Both the position numbers and the translations under genes were made by a program. A model generated the notes under the pieces. The model searched no databases. It was not told where the DNA came from and worked only from the letters and a program-made list of their open reading frames with translations. A DNA stretch of 64,000 nucleotides from Marinobacter sp. HL-58 (GTDB taxonomy: Bacteria; Pseudomonadota; Gammaproteobacteria; Pseudomonadales; Oleiphilaceae). Below are positions 10,481-19,617 of the stretch, in pieces (the first letter of the stretch is position 1; the number at the start of each line of letters is the position of its first letter). The stretch covers positions 62,001-126,000 of the forward strand of contig NZ_LIHP01000010.1 of NCBI RefSeq assembly GCF_001314605.1, in the 5' to 3' direction.

Positions 10481-11824
10481 TCACACAAGCCGGCCCCAAA
10501 GATCATGCTCATCCGCATGCTCAACCACCGCCTGGACAATCTGCCCGGGAACCAGGTCGGTTTCGTCGTTGAGGTAGACCATGCCGTCAATCTCCGGGGC
10601 ATCCGCCTTGGAACGGCCGATGGCGCCCTCTTCGTCGACTTCGTCGATCAGCACATCAATGGTCTGGCCGATTTTCGCCTGCAGACGGGCGGCTGAGATC
10701 TCGGCCTGTTTTGCCATGAAACGGGCCAGGCGCTCCTCCTTGACCTCTTCCGGCACCGCACCTTCCAGCTCGTTGGCCTTCGCGCCTTCCACCGGGCTGT
10801 ACTTGAACGCACCCACACGATCCAGCTGGGCCTCGTCCAGCCAGTCCAGCAGGTACTGGAAGTCTTCCTCGGTTTCACCCGGGAAGCCCACAATAAAGGT
10901 GGAACGGATAGTCAGTTCCGGGCAGATATCCCGCCACTTACGGATGCGCTCCAGGGTTTTGCTGTCATGGGCCGGGCGCTTCATGGCCTTGAGGACTCTC
11001 GGGCTGGCGTGCTGGAACGGGATATCCAGGTAAGGCAGGATCTTGCCTTCGGCCATCAGGGGGATGATGTCGTCCACGTGGGGATAGGGGTAAACATAGT
11101 GCAACCGCACCCACACGCCCATCTCACCCAGCGCCTCGCAAAGGGACTGCATCTTTGTTTTCAACGGGCGGCCCTGCCAGAAGCCGGTGCGGTATTTGGT
11201 ATCCACACCATAGGCCGAGGTGTCCTGGGAAATCACCAGCAACTCCTTCACGCCGGCGTCCACCAGGCGCTGGGCTTCGTCCATCACATCGCCGATGGGA
11301 CGGCTGACCAGGTCTCCCCTCATGGAAGGGATGATGCAGAAAGTGCAGCGGTGATTGCAGCCCTCGGAGATTTTCAAGTAGGCATAATGCCGGGGCGTCA
11401 GCTTGATGCCCTGGGGTGGAACCAGGTCGGTGAAGGGGTCGTGTTGCTTTTTCGGCGGCACAAACTGGTGCACCGCGCCGACGACTTCCTCATAGGCATG
11501 GGGGCCGGAAACGGCCAGTACGCCAGGATGGGTATCGCGGATCTTGTCAGCTTCAACGCCCATACAGCCGGTGACGATTACCTTGCCGTTTTCATTGATC
11601 GCTTCACCAATGGCATCGAGGGACTCCTGTTTGGCCGCATCAATAAAGCCGCAGGTATTGACCACAACAATGTCCGCATCGTTGTAGGTTGGTACCACGT
11701 CGTAACCATCCAGCCGAAGCTGGGTAAGGATGCGCTCTGAATCAACGAGCGCCTTGGGGCAGCCAAGGCTGATAAAGCCTACTTTGCCGCCACCCTGGGG
11801 AACGGTAGAAATTTTGTCTGTCAT
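10481..11824 (-). CDS. rimO: Ribosomal protein S12 methylthiotransferase RimO
   Basis: 447 residues. RimO is a radical SAM enzyme that adds a methylthio group to an aspartate of ribosomal protein S12. The N-terminal UPF0004 domain has [23 protein letters not shown] and VTGCMG with the three cluster cysteines. The radical SAM cluster motif is [10 protein letters not shown]-terminal TRAM domain ends the protein ([12 protein letters not shown] to GRLV). I chose the ATG at 11824 because the family motif begins soon after it; an upstream ATG at 11947 adds 41 unrelated residues. The related miaB enzyme is encoded 6 kb away. Confidence 0.95.
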   Translation of the reverse strand: MTDKISTVPQGGGKVGFISLGCPKALVDSERILTQLRLDGYDVVPTYNDADIVVVNTCGFIDAAKQESLDAIGEAINENGKVIVTGCMGVEADKIRDTHPGVLAVSGPHAYEEVVGAVHQFVPPKKQHDPFTDLVPPQGIKLTPRHYAYLKISEGCNHRCTFCIIPSMRGDLVSRPIGDVMDEAQRLVDAGVKELLVISQDTSAYGVDTKYRTGFWQGRPLKTKMQSLCEALGEMGVWVRLHYVYPYPHVDDIIPLMAEGKILPYLDIPFQHASPRVLKAMKRPAHDSKTLERIRKWRDICPELTIRSTFIVGFPGETEEDFQYLLDWLDEAQLDRVGAFKYSPVEGAKANELEGAVPEEVKEERLARFMAKQAEISAARLQAKIGQTIDVLIDEVDEEGAIGRSKADAPEIDGMVYLNDETDLVPGQIVQAVVEHADEHDLWGRLV

Positions 11825-12176
11825 AACCTGCACGGAATCATGGCGCCGGCATCGGCTCCAGGTGAATGTTGGCGAGTAGTTTACCTCAGCCAGACCGCTG
11901 CCGTCAGTGACGTTGAGATGCAGAAGCCGGACATCGCGAACTGACATACATCAACATTGGTGACGCTTTGTTCACATTCAGTTCACAAAACTGACAGCTT
12001 TGGCGACAGGCAACTTGCTGATCACCGAACAAACAACTAGACTTTCAGGAAGTTAAGACCGAAACAATAAACGCTTGTTGTCAGCCCGCATCCGTCTTGT
12101 TACGAAATGATGACACTGTGCGGGATTTTATCGTGTATTTAATCAGCACAGCAGCGAGTATAAAAAGGACTGAACG
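11825..12176. other. Divergent rimO / PilZ-gene intergenic region
   Basis: 352 nt without a gene. I see one plausible plus-strand promoter (12015-12043), reported separately, and no repeat element. An AT-rich stretch precedes the PilZ gene. Confidence 0.5.
12015..12043 (+). promoter_or_regulatory. Candidate sigma-70 promoter for the PilZ gene
   Basis: TTGCTG (12015-12020) and TAGACT (12038-12043) are separated by 17 nt, giving a leader of about 125 nt. Only a pattern match. Confidence 0.3.
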
Positions 12177-12629
12177 ATGGGTAAGGCAGCCTCCTTTGAA
12201 ACCAGAGATGCCAGAAGAGTCACTATGAAACCAGTTGCCGCCAAGCCAAACCTTCGCAATCAGCAACGTGTTGATGTTGCCACTGAAGTCAGAATCGAAA
12301 AAAGCGATGGCAGCTGTCTTACCTGCGAAGTCTCCAACATCTCCCGAACCGGAATCATGATCCTTTGCGGGCAGGAAGCCGTGAAAAAGCTGGTCCCCGG
12401 CCAGAAAACACCGGCACCCGGCAACTGGATATCCGTTACCGCCACGTTCTCAGTCCCGGTGGTTGCCCAGCAACCGGTTTCCGTAATGGCCACCGGTCAT
12501 ATCGTCCATATGCGCCGCATTGCCCGCGACCAGTTCCAGCTGGGTATCCAGTTCGCGGAATTTGAAGGCAACGGATTCGACTACGTTAACAACTACGTCA
12601 GCAAACTGCTTGCCACCTCGGCGCCCTGA
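12177..12629 (+). CDS. PilZ domain protein (probable c-di-GMP binding)
   Basis: 150 residues, mostly a single PilZ domain. The arginine motif is seen as LRNQQRVDV near residue 30. The second motif is VSNISRTGIMI (consensus D/N-x-S-x-x-G), followed by a beta-barrel pattern ending DQFQLGIQFAEF. PilZ domains bind cyclic di-GMP and change the activity of partners in motility, pili or polysaccharide export. No adjacent partner suggests a specific role. The start at 12177 has GGA 8 nt upstream; an in-frame ATG at 12225 is possible and would remove 16 residues outside the domain. It is a stand-alone gene. Confidence 0.85.
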   Translation: MGKAASFETRDARRVTMKPVAAKPNLRNQQRVDVATEVRIEKSDGSCLTCEVSNISRTGIMILCGQEAVKKLVPGQKTPAPGNWISVTATFSVPVVAQQPVSVMATGHIVHMRRIARDQFQLGIQFAEFEGNGFDYVNNYVSKLLATSAP

Positions 12630-12794
12630 GCCTTTAAGCACTGCCCACCGCACTACCTCGCCGCTATATTGTTATAGCAGCAAACTCTAGTTACCCGTCT
12701 TCTTATGCCATGGCCTGATCTGGTATCATTACGGCATTCACACGCCCAGCCTCGATCTGACGCCAGAGGCACGCAAACGCGGTAACAGGATACG

Positions 12795-13703
12795 ATGACC
12801 ACTTACAACCTGACGCATCTCAAACAGCTGGAAGCTGAAAGCATCCACATCATCCGGGAAGTCGCAGCCGAATTCGACAACCCGGTCATGCTCTACTCCA
12901 TTGGCAAGGACTCCGCGGTGATGCTGCACCTTGCCCGCAAGGCCTTCTATCCGGGCAAGCTACCTTTTCCCCTGATGCACATAGACACCACCTGGAAGTT
13001 CCGGGAAATGATCGAGTTCCGGGACCGCAAGGCCAAAGAGTACGGACTGGACCTGATCGTCCACAAAAACGAAGACGGTATCAAACAGGGCATCGGCCCC
13101 TTCACTCACGGCAGCGCCAAACACACTGACGTGATGAAAACCCAGGCCCTCAAGCAGGCCCTTACCAAGTACAAGTTCGATGCAGCCTTCGGTGGCGCGC
13201 GCCGGGATGAGGAAAAGTCCCGCGCCAAGGAACGGGTGTATTCCTTCCGCGACGAATACCATCGCTGGGATCCGAAAAACCAGCGCCCTGAGCTGTGGAA
13301 CATCTATAACGGCAAGATCAACAAGGGCGAAAGCATCCGGGTTTTCCCGCTGTCCAACTGGACCGAGCTGGATATCTGGCAGTACATCTACCTGGAAAAC
13401 ATCGAGATCGTACCCCTGTACTACGCCGCCAAGCGCCCGGTGGTGGAGCGTGACGGCACGCTGATCATGGTGGACGACGACCGCATGCCTTTGAAGGAAG
13501 GCGAGAAGCCGGAGATGAAATACATCCGCTTCCGCACCCTGGGCTGCTACCCGCTGACCGGCGCCATTGAATCCGAGGCGGACACCCTGCCGGAGATCAT
13601 CCAGGAAATGCTGCTGGCCACCAGCTCCGAACGTCAGGGCCGCGTGATTGACCACGACTCGGCCGGCTCCATGGAACAGAAAAAGCGGGAAGGGTACTTC
13701 TAA
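12795..13703 (+). CDS. cysD: Sulfate adenylyltransferase subunit 2
   Basis: 302 residues of the PP-loop ATP pyrophosphatase family. CysD forms adenosine 5'-phosphosulfate from ATP and sulfate, driven by GTP hydrolysis in CysN. The PP-loop is [18 protein letters not shown], followed by [11 protein letters not shown] and [18 protein letters not shown]. The conserved C-terminus has [18 protein letters not shown]. Only one base separates its stop from cysN, so the pair is co-transcribed. The 165-nt upstream gap contains a small GCTATA/TATAGC hairpin but no clear CysB site. Confidence 0.97.
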   Translation: MTTYNLTHLKQLEAESIHIIREVAAEFDNPVMLYSIGKDSAVMLHLARKAFYPGKLPFPLMHIDTTWKFREMIEFRDRKAKEYGLDLIVHKNEDGIKQGIGPFTHGSAKHTDVMKTQALKQALTKYKFDAAFGGARRDEEKSRAKERVYSFRDEYHRWDPKNQRPELWNIYNGKINKGESIRVFPLSNWTELDIWQYIYLENIEIVPLYYAAKRPVVERDGTLIMVDDDRMPLKEGEKPEMKYIRFRTLGCYPLTGAIESEADTLPEIIQEMLLATSSERQGRVIDHDSAGSMEQKKREGYF

Positions 13704-13704
13704 G

Positions 13705-15363
13705 ATGTCACACCAGTCTGATCTGATTGCCGAAGATATTCAGGCCTACCTGAAGCAACACGAGAACAAGGAACTGCTGCGCCTGCTGACCTGCGGCAGC
13801 GTGGACGATGGCAAGAGCACCCTGATTGGCCGCCTGTTGCACGACACCAAGATGATCTACGAAGATCATATGGCGAGCCTCAAGACCGACAGCGCGAAGA
13901 TGGGCACCACTGGCGAAAAGCTGGACCTGGCCCTGCTGGTGGACGGTCTGCAGGCGGAACGGGAACAGGGCATCACGATTGACGTGGCCTACCGCTATTT
14001 CTCTACCGACAAGCGCAAGTTCATCATTGCCGACACCCCGGGGCATGAGCAGTACACCCGCAACATGGCAACCGGCGCCTCGACTGCCCAGGTGGCGATC
14101 CTGATGATCGATGCCCGCCACGGGGTGCTCACACAGACCCGTCGTCATTCCTACATCGCGTCCCTGCTGGGCATCCGCCACATTGTGGTGGCCATCAACA
14201 AGATGGACCTGGTGGACTACAGCGAAGAGCGCTTCAACGAAATCAAGGACGACTACCTGGCCTTTGCCAACAAGCTGGGTCTGAAGGATATCCGCTTTGT
14301 GCCGATTTCCGCACTTGAGGGTGACAATGTCGTCAACAAGAGCGAGCACACGCCCTGGTTCACCGGCCAGCCGTTGATGGAAATCCTGGAGACGGTGGAA
14401 GTTTCCCACGACAAGAATCTGGAGCACTTCCGCTTCCCGGTGCAGTATGTGACCCGCCCGAACCTTAACTTTCGCGGGTTCTGCGGTACCATCGCCTCCG
14501 GCGTTGTGCGCCCCGGCGACAAGGTCATGGCCCTGCCCTCCCGTCGCACCAGTACCGTCAAGGAAGTGGTGACATTCGACGGCAATCTGGACGAGGCCTA
14601 CATTGACCAGGCGGTCACCCTGACCCTGGCCGACGAGATCGACGTCAGCCGTGGCGACATGCTGGTCAAGGCCGAGGACGAGCCGGAAGTGGGTAACCGC
14701 TTTACCGCCAATATCGTGTGGATGACCGACGGGCCGCTGGAAACCGGCCGCCTCTATGACATCAAGCTCGGCCCCACGTTTACCTCCGGTACGGTGAAGA
14801 GGATCCTCCACCAGACCGATGTGAACACCCTGGAGAAGAACGACAATCCCTCTGCCCTGCAGCTGAACGAGATTGGCCTCTGCGAGCTGACACTGAGCCA
14901 GCCCATTGCCTTTGACGCCTATCCGCGCAATCACGCCACCGGCAGCTTTATCGTGATCGACCGGCTGACCAACGTGACCATTGGCGCGGGCATGATTGCC
15001 GGCACGGCCGGTACCGTTGAGTCTCTGGATCCGGTGACCAGCGAGGAGCGTGAGCGCCGTCTGGCCCAGAAGCCGGCGATTATTGCCTGTAACGGCAAGC
15101 AGGCTACGGCGCTGGCTTTGGCGGTGGAACGGGCGCTGTTTGATCAAGGCAAGACGTCTGTGGTTCTGACCGAGGACAACACCGGTAATGCCGACGACCG
15201 TCGCCGCTCGGCGCAGGTTATCAGCGCCCATGGTCTGATTGCCATTGTGGTGAACCTGGGTACCGATGTGGCTTCGGCGTCTGTTTCCGCCGATGACGAT
15301 CAGCAGATTACCGATGCTGTTCAATCGCTGATTCAGGATCTGATGCGTAACAAACGGGTTTAA
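13705..15363 (+). CDS. cysN: Sulfate adenylyltransferase subunit 1 with a degenerate APS-kinase tail
   Basis: 552 residues. The first 440 or so are a CysN GTPase of the EF-Tu type: P-loop [37 protein letters not shown], then two beta-barrel domains ending [14 protein letters not shown]. coli CysN is about 475 residues. Here residues 456-552 look like the start of an APS kinase: [19 protein letters not shown] stands where CysNC has a GLSGxGKTT P-loop, followed by [12 protein letters not shown] and [19 protein letters not shown]. The P-loop glycines and Ser/Thr are lost and about half the domain is missing. It is probably a CysN from a former CysNC fusion. The ATG at 13705 follows the cysD stop by one base. 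Confidence 0.93.
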   Translation: MSHQSDLIAEDIQAYLKQHENKELLRLLTCGSVDDGKSTLIGRLLHDTKMIYEDHMASLKTDSAKMGTTGEKLDLALLVDGLQAEREQGITIDVAYRYFSTDKRKFIIADTPGHEQYTRNMATGASTAQVAILMIDARHGVLTQTRRHSYIASLLGIRHIVVAINKMDLVDYSEERFNEIKDDYLAFANKLGLKDIRFVPISALEGDNVVNKSEHTPWFTGQPLMEILETVEVSHDKNLEHFRFPVQYVTRPNLNFRGFCGTIASGVVRPGDKVMALPSRRTSTVKEVVTFDGNLDEAYIDQAVTLTLADEIDVSRGDMLVKAEDEPEVGNRFTANIVWMTDGPLETGRLYDIKLGPTFTSGTVKRILHQTDVNTLEKNDNPSALQLNEIGLCELTLSQPIAFDAYPRNHATGSFIVIDRLTNVTIGAGMIAGTAGTVESLDPVTSEERERRLAQKPAIIACNGKQATALALAVERALFDQGKTSVVLTEDNTGNADDRRRSAQVISAHGLIAIVVNLGTDVASASVSADDDQQITDAVQSLIQDLMRNKRV

Positions 15364-15412
15364 GACCGGGTTCTGGATTGCCCCTATGGCCTGAGAGTCT
15401 GGGGGCTGGTCC

Positions 15413-15495
15413 GGGGGTGGGGGTACCTTTTCTTTGGAAAAAGAACTCGCTGCGCTCAGACACCTTTTTCTGGCAGAAAAGGTACCCCCACCCCC
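15413..15495 (+). repeat. Class-2 nested hairpin, copy 1
   Basis: A 21-bp perfect outer stem (15413-15433 with 15475-15495; GGGGGTGGGGGTACC then TTTTCT). Inside is GGAAAAAG / CTTTTTC around an apex reading AACTCGCTGCGCTCAGACAC. The same inner part recurs at 16773-16808 with a different outer stem. Confidence 0.8.
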
Positions 15496-15536
15496 AAACC
15501 GATCACACTGAATTCGGATGCTCCCCACGGTAAACC

Positions 15537-15573
15537 GTAGGTCGGATTAGGCCCAAAGGGCCGTAATCCGACA
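15537..15573 (+). repeat. Single REP sequence with extended stem
   Basis: GTAGGTCGGATTA, then GGCCCAAAGGGCC, then GTAATCCGACA: the usual REP ends, but with a GGCCC/GGGCC centre in place of GCGAAGC. It is unpaired, unlike the REPINs elsewhere. Confidence 0.75.
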
Positions 15574-15699
15574 AACCCGTTTCGCCCCACACAAAGCCCC
15601 AACCTTCCCCAAAACCCCAAAAAATCCATTACAATCCCACCCCCTGAAGGTTTACCCTCACACCTCTTACGTTCTACCAACCAAGGGACCGATGACTCC

Positions 15700-16716
15700 A
15701 TGGCCATCAAACACCTCCGCACCCTCTTTGCCAGCCAGCTTCAGCCCGGACAACCCGCCCAGGTTCGCCCCGGTGAGCCCCTGGCCGAGCCAGGCGGCGA
15801 TTATGAGGCCCTCCACAAGCAGATGAAGCGCCTGTTCAACAGCAAACCGGGCAAGAAGTACGGTCGTTTCTCCGAGGACATTGGCGAATCACCTTTCAGC
15901 GCCTGGCTGAAGGATTACCTGGAGGACAAGCAGAGCTTCGCGTCCCTGACCGACCGGATTTTTGGCCAGTGGCAGGACCTGTTGAACGGCAGCCAGGAAG
16001 AACATCAGGGGCATCTGATGCTGGTGCACGAGGCGTTGGCGGATGGCGAGGTGATGTATCTGCTGGTGCTGGAGAGCGACAGTGCGTTGCGGTTTGACGG
16101 CCAGCAGTCTCTAGACACCACGGATGTGCTGAATCTTTCCCGGCTGAATCTGGCGGTGCGTATCGAGCTGGAGGACTGGCAGGGTGACAATGCCGGGGAG
16201 AATTACCTGACGCTGGTTCATGCCCGTGGTGCGGGGGAGCCCGGTGAGCTGTTTATCCGGCTTTGTGGTTTTACCAATCAGGTGGATGTGGAGAAGGAAA
16301 CGCTGACGTTCATGGATGCGGTGGAGGCGTTTGCCAGGTCGTCCGAGCCGGAGGAAGCCGGCAAGATCCGGGCACGGGCCTATGAGTTCTCGAAAGAGCA
16401 GCATGCTTTGGGTGAGCCGGTGGCGATTGAGGCGCTGTCCGGCTATCTGGATGAGGATCAGCCCCAGCGGTTCAAGGAGTTTGCCAGCGAGACCGCCGAG
16501 TTGCCAGAGAGCGGGGTGCTGCATCCGGATCATCGCAAGGTCAAGAAGCTGGTGAGAATTGCGGGTTCTGGTGGCGGTATGAGTGTGTCGTTTTCGTCCG
16601 ATCTGGTGAATCAGGCGGTCTACTATGACCGCGACAACGATGCGTTGACTATTACCAAGCTGCCCAAGGCTTTGCGGGAGCAGTTGCAGCGGTATCTTGA
16701 AGGCCGCGAGGAATAA
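15700..16716 (+). CDS. yejK: Nucleoid-associated protein YejK/NdpA
   Basis: 338 residues matching the NdpA family (PF04245) over its full length. Visible family features are MAIKHLRTLFASQL at the N-terminus, the conserved GKKYGRFSED region, FMDAVEAFARS in the middle and a C-terminus ending ITKLPKALREQLQRYLE. The E. coli homologue is found with the nucleoid; its biochemical role is not settled. The ATG at 15700 follows AGGGA at a long spacing. It stands alone between two repeat-rich gaps and is convergent with trmH. Confidence 0.9.
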   Translation: MAIKHLRTLFASQLQPGQPAQVRPGEPLAEPGGDYEALHKQMKRLFNSKPGKKYGRFSEDIGESPFSAWLKDYLEDKQSFASLTDRIFGQWQDLLNGSQEEHQGHLMLVHEALADGEVMYLLVLESDSALRFDGQQSLDTTDVLNLSRLNLAVRIELEDWQGDNAGENYLTLVHARGAGEPGELFIRLCGFTNQVDVEKETLTFMDAVEAFARSSEPEEAGKIRARAYEFSKEQHALGEPVAIEALSGYLDEDQPQRFKEFASETAELPESGVLHPDHRKVKKLVRIAGSGGGMSVSFSSDLVNQAVYYDRDNDALTITKLPKALREQLQRYLEGREE

Positions 16717-16743
16717 ACTTTCGGCCTGTTAAGTTAGGGGGCT

Positions 16744-16837
16744 GGCCCCGCCGCGGGGTAGCATTTTCTTCTGGAAAAAGAACTCGCTGCGCTCGGACAC
16801 CTTTTTCCGGCAGAAAATGCTACCCCACACCGGGGCC
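16744..16837 (+). repeat. Class-2 nested hairpin, copy 2
   Basis: The outermost GGCCCCG / CGGGGCC (16744-16750 with 16831-16837) encloses GGGGTAGCATTTTCT / AGAAAATGCTACCCC (16755-16769 with 16812-16826). Within these lies GGAAAAAG / CTTTTTCC with apex AACTCGCTGCGCTCGGACAC. It lies between the convergent ends of yejK and trmH, where it could terminate transcription. Confidence 0.8.
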
Positions 16838-16863
16838 GAGCACGCCACGAGTTATCTGGTCTA

Positions 16864-17601
16864 TCAGGATTCCGTTGTTTCCGTGGAGACCTGATCGTCC
16901 CACCGGGGGCGGTTTGCCCGTAGTTTTCGGACTTCCCTCATCCAGCCAACGCCATCAACCAACTCACCGGTGTCCGGATCAATGGGCGGATATGGCAGGT
17001 TGCGGTCGTCGCAGTAGCGTTTGACCACCGGTTGGCACCAGCGGAACAGCAAGCGGTTGTATTCGTCGTCCGGCAGCCTCCGATAATCATACAGCCCCGC
17101 CAGTTTCCTCTGCCGCTGCGCCTCGGCGAGGATGATCGCGCAAGCTGAAGAGACGTTCAGGGACTCCACCATGCCCATCATGGGGATCACGATGTGTTCA
17201 TCCGCCTGTTCGGCGGCGCTGTCGCTGACGCCGTCCACCTCATTGCCCATGATCACCGTGCAGGGCACGGTGAAGTCCGCATCCCGGTAGTCGATGGCCC
17301 GGTCTGACAGCTGCGCCGCATAGAGTTTGTGCCCCTGTCCTTTCAGCGAGGCCACCGCATCGTCCATGGAGGGATGGGTATGGGTGGTGACCCAGTGGTA
17401 GCTGCCGCCAGCGGTTTTCCGGAACGCCCGGAAGCCTTCCCGCGGCCACACCACGTGCATGTTGGCCAGGCCGAAGGCATCGCAGGAGCGGATGATGGCC
17501 GACAGATTGCGGGGCTTGTGGACCTGGTCGCTGAGGACGCTGAGGTCGGGTTGGCGGGTGTTGAGGGTTTGTTTGATTCTGGCCAGGCGTTCGGGGGTCA
17601 T
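16864..17601 (-). CDS. trmH: tRNA (guanosine(18)-2'-O)-methyltransferase TrmH
   Basis: 245 residues of the SPOUT methyltransferase superfamily. TrmH methylates the ribose of G18 in the tRNA D-loop. SPOUT motifs are visible: motif 1 NLSAIIRSCDAFG, motif 2 VIMGNEVDGVS and motif 3 IPMMGMVESLNVSSACAIIL, which forms the trefoil knot. A C-terminal extension of about 70 residues (FRWCQPVVKRYC to the end) is like E. coli TrmH/SpoU. The start at 17601 has no recognisable ribosome-binding site, and a REP sequence begins only 13 nt upstream. Confidence 0.93.
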   Translation of the reverse strand: MTPERLARIKQTLNTRQPDLSVLSDQVHKPRNLSAIIRSCDAFGLANMHVVWPREGFRAFRKTAGGSYHWVTTHTHPSMDDAVASLKGQGHKLYAAQLSDRAIDYRDADFTVPCTVIMGNEVDGVSDSAAEQADEHIVIPMMGMVESLNVSSACAIILAEAQRQRKLAGLYDYRRLPDDEYNRLLFRWCQPVVKRYCDDRNLPYPPIDPDTGELVDGVGWMREVRKLRANRPRWDDQVSTETTES

Positions 17602-17614
17602 GGTTGATATTTTT

Positions 17615-17648
17615 TGTCGGATTACGGCTTCGCCTAATCCGACCTACG
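17615..17648 (-). repeat. Single REP sequence next to the trmH start
   Basis: TGTCGGATTACGG, CTTCG, CCTAATCCGACCTACG: identical to the second unit of the REPIN at 10262-10295. It lies in the likely 5' leader of trmH. Confidence 0.85.
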
Positions 17649-17673
17649 GATCAGGTTTGGCACATCGGTTCGG

Positions 17674-17784
17674 GAAGGGGTTGGGTGGGGCCTTTTGAAA
17701 ACCGTGGAGGGCCATGGATGGCCCGACCGAGCCTACATGGACGTATTCACGGCGTGTTTTCAAAAGGCCCCACCCAACCCCTTC
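17674..17784 (-). repeat. Composite two-armed hairpin element, copy 4
   Basis: A 29-bp perfect outer stem (17674-17702 with 17756-17784; GAAGGGGTTGGGTGGGGCC then TTTTGAAAAC). On the minus strand the 53-nt loop reads ACGCCGTGAATACGTCC, then ATGTAGGCTCGGTC, then arm 2 GGGCCATCCATGGCCC. It lies in a divergent gap and so is not behind any gene. Confidence 0.85.
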
Positions 17785-17864
17785 GTGCTCCAAAAACAAG
17801 AATAATACCACAAGCGATTTAGAGGATTGCCGAGACAAAGGTGGTTGCGGATTGATCACCCCGT

Positions 17865-17870
17865 TATAAT
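17865..17870 (+). promoter_or_regulatory. Probable -10 box for miaB
   Basis: A perfect TATAAT, 82 nt before the miaB ATG. The -35 is weak: TGGTTG at 17-nt spacing or TTGCGG at 14 nt. Confidence 0.45.
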
Positions 17871-17952
17871 GTGCGACTAAATTTTTTTCAGCGCCACTCC
17901 CAACCTCCCGGCGCAAACCATACACCACCGTCCACCAGACACGTTGAGAAAC

Positions 17953-19299
17953 ATGGCCAAGAAGCTGTACATCAAGACCCATGGCTGCCAGATGAACGAG
18001 TACGACTCATCCAGAATGGCAGACCTGCTGCGCACCGGGGAAACCGTCGAAATGACCGACTCCCCGGACGACGCCGACATCCTGCTGCTGAACACCTGCT
18101 CCATCCGCGAAAAAGCCCAGGAAAAAGTGTTCCACCAGCTGGGTCGCTGGAAAGGCCTGAAAAGCAAGAAGCCGGACCTGATTATCGGCGTGGGCGGCTG
18201 CGTGGCGAGCCAGGAAGGCCAGGCCATAATCGACCGTGCACCCTACGTGGACATGGTCTTCGGACCGCAGACTCTCCACCGCCTGCCGGACATGATTACC
18301 GAGGTGCGCGCCAAGGGTAACGGCGTCGGCGTGGTGGATGTGAGTTTCCCGGAGATCGAAAAGTTCGACAACCTCCCCGACCCCGGTGCCGACGGCCCTT
18401 CCGCGTTTGTCTCCATCATGGAAGGCTGCAGCAAGTACTGCACCTTCTGCGTGGTGCCCTACACCCGTGGCGAGGAAGTCAGCCGGCCAGTGGATGACGT
18501 CATTGCCGAAGTCGCGCATTTGGCAAGCCAGGGCGTGCGGGAAGTGAACCTGCTGGGCCAGAACGTGAACGCCTACCGTGGTGAAACCCACGATGGCGAC
18601 ACCATGGACATGGCCGAACTGGTCACCCTGATCGCCACCATCGACGGTATCGACCGTATCCGTTACACCACCTCCCACCCGGTGGAGTTCTCGGACTCGC
18701 TCATCGAGGCCTATGAACAGGTACCGGAGCTGGTCAGCCATCTCCACCTGCCGGTCCAGAGCGGCTCCGACCGCATCCTGGCTGCCATGAAGCGGGGCCA
18801 CACGGCACTGGAGTATAAATCCAAGCTCCGCCGCCTGCGCAAGATCCGCCCGGACATCAGTTTCTCTTCGGACTTTATCATCGGCTTCCCGGGGGAAACC
18901 GAGAAGGACTTTGAAGACACCATGAAACTGATCAACGATATCGGCTTCGATGTGTCCTTCAGCTTCATCTACAGCGCCCGGCCGGGGACGCCGGCGGCGG
19001 ATCTGCCGGACGATACGCCGATGGAGGTGAAGAAGCAGCGCCTGAGCATCCTGCAGCAGCGGATCAACCAGCAGGCTATGGACATCAGCCGCAAGATGGT
19101 GGGTACGACCCAGCGCATTCTGGTAACGGGCCTTTCCAAGAAAGACCCTGGCGAATATGCGGGCCGCACCGAGAACAACCGCATCGTGAACTTCCGGCAT
19201 GAGAATCCGGAGGTGGTCGGGCACTTTATTGACGTGGAGATTCGGGAGGCTATGCCTAATTCTCTGCGCGGTGTGCCTGTTAATTCTGAGATGTATTAG
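17953..19299 (+). CDS. miaB: tRNA-2-methylthio-N6-dimethylallyladenosine synthase MiaB
   Basis: 448 residues. MiaB is a radical SAM methylthiotransferase acting on i6A37 of tRNAs that read UNN codons. The substrate is made by MiaA, encoded at 52.2 kb. The N-terminal cluster cysteines are in [28 protein letters not shown] and GVGGCVAS; the radical SAM motif is CSKYCTFC; a TRAM domain closes the protein. The ATG at 17953 gives the typical [13 protein letters not shown] start; an in-frame TTG 9 nt upstream is less likely. A composite hairpin begins 36 nt after the stop. Confidence 0.96.
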   Translation: MAKKLYIKTHGCQMNEYDSSRMADLLRTGETVEMTDSPDDADILLLNTCSIREKAQEKVFHQLGRWKGLKSKKPDLIIGVGGCVASQEGQAIIDRAPYVDMVFGPQTLHRLPDMITEVRAKGNGVGVVDVSFPEIEKFDNLPDPGADGPSAFVSIMEGCSKYCTFCVVPYTRGEEVSRPVDDVIAEVAHLASQGVREVNLLGQNVNAYRGETHDGDTMDMAELVTLIATIDGIDRIRYTTSHPVEFSDSLIEAYEQVPELVSHLHLPVQSGSDRILAAMKRGHTALEYKSKLRRLRKIRPDISFSSDFIIGFPGETEKDFEDTMKLINDIGFDVSFSFIYSARPGTPAADLPDDTPMEVKKQRLSILQQRINQQAMDISRKMVGTTQRILVTGLSKKDPGEYAGRTENNRIVNFRHENPEVVGHFIDVEIREAMPNSLRGVPVNSEMY

Positions 19300-19335
19300 A
19301 GCTGGGATCGTATGGGTCCGGGGTTGGTGCTTGGC

Positions 19336-19441
19336 GAGTGGTGGGGACACCCTCCCAAAAAACGCTTCAAGCACATCCCTGTGCGCTTGGGCTCCGCCAT
19401 CCATGGCTCCGCACATTTTTGGGAGGGTGTCCCCACCACTC
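19336..19441 (+). repeat. Composite two-armed hairpin element, copy 5
   Basis: A 26-bp perfect outer stem (19336-19361 with 19416-19441; GAGTGGTGGGGACACC then CTCCCAAAAA). The 54-nt loop starts ACGCTTCAAG; arm 1 is GCACATCCCTGTGC and arm 2 is GCCATCCATGGC, followed by TCCGCACA. Confidence 0.85.
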
Positions 19442-19483
19442 TTCGCAAACTCTGTTCGTGTCTACGGTCCAAACGGGATAAAC

Positions 19484-19579
19484 GTAGGTTGGATTAAGCG
19501 AAGCGCAATCCAACACTAGCCGAGAACACGCAAATGGCCCGATATCTGTCGGATTACGACTTCGTCTAATCCGACCTAC
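19484..19579. repeat. REPIN: two inverted REP sequences, one diverged
   Basis: The first unit (19484-19515) reads GTAGGTTGGATTA, AGCGAAGC, GCAATCCAACA. Both sides of the stem carry matching changes from the usual TCGGATTA/TAATCCGA, so pairing is kept. The second unit (19547-19579) is TGTCGGATTACGAC, TTCG, TCTAATCCGACCTAC. Confidence 0.8.
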
Positions 19580-19617
19580 TTGTATTTGTGCATGCGGGCC
19601 TGCAAATAGATTGAAAA

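Larger units (their letters stand above)
15364..15699. other. cysN/yejK intergenic region with hairpin and REP
   Basis: 336 nt without a gene. It holds a class-2 hairpin (15413-15495) and a single REP (15537-15573). A TACAAT at 15629-15634 could be a -10 for yejK, but no good -35 precedes it. Confidence 0.6.
17602..17952. other. Divergent trmH/miaB intergenic region
   Basis: 351 nt without a gene. It holds a REP (17615-17648), a composite hairpin (17674-17784) and a probable miaB promoter (TATAAT at 17865-17870). Confidence 0.65.

Noticed and set aside
10340..10696. Short open frames across the hairpin elements (coding MDGGAQAP-like words)
   Set aside because: The same words recur at every copy because the loop DNA is repeated. 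There is no ribosome site, and frames break at the variable stems.
15070..15363. CysN tail as a working APS kinase (CysNC)
   Set aside because: The P-loop residues are missing and the domain is about half the normal length.
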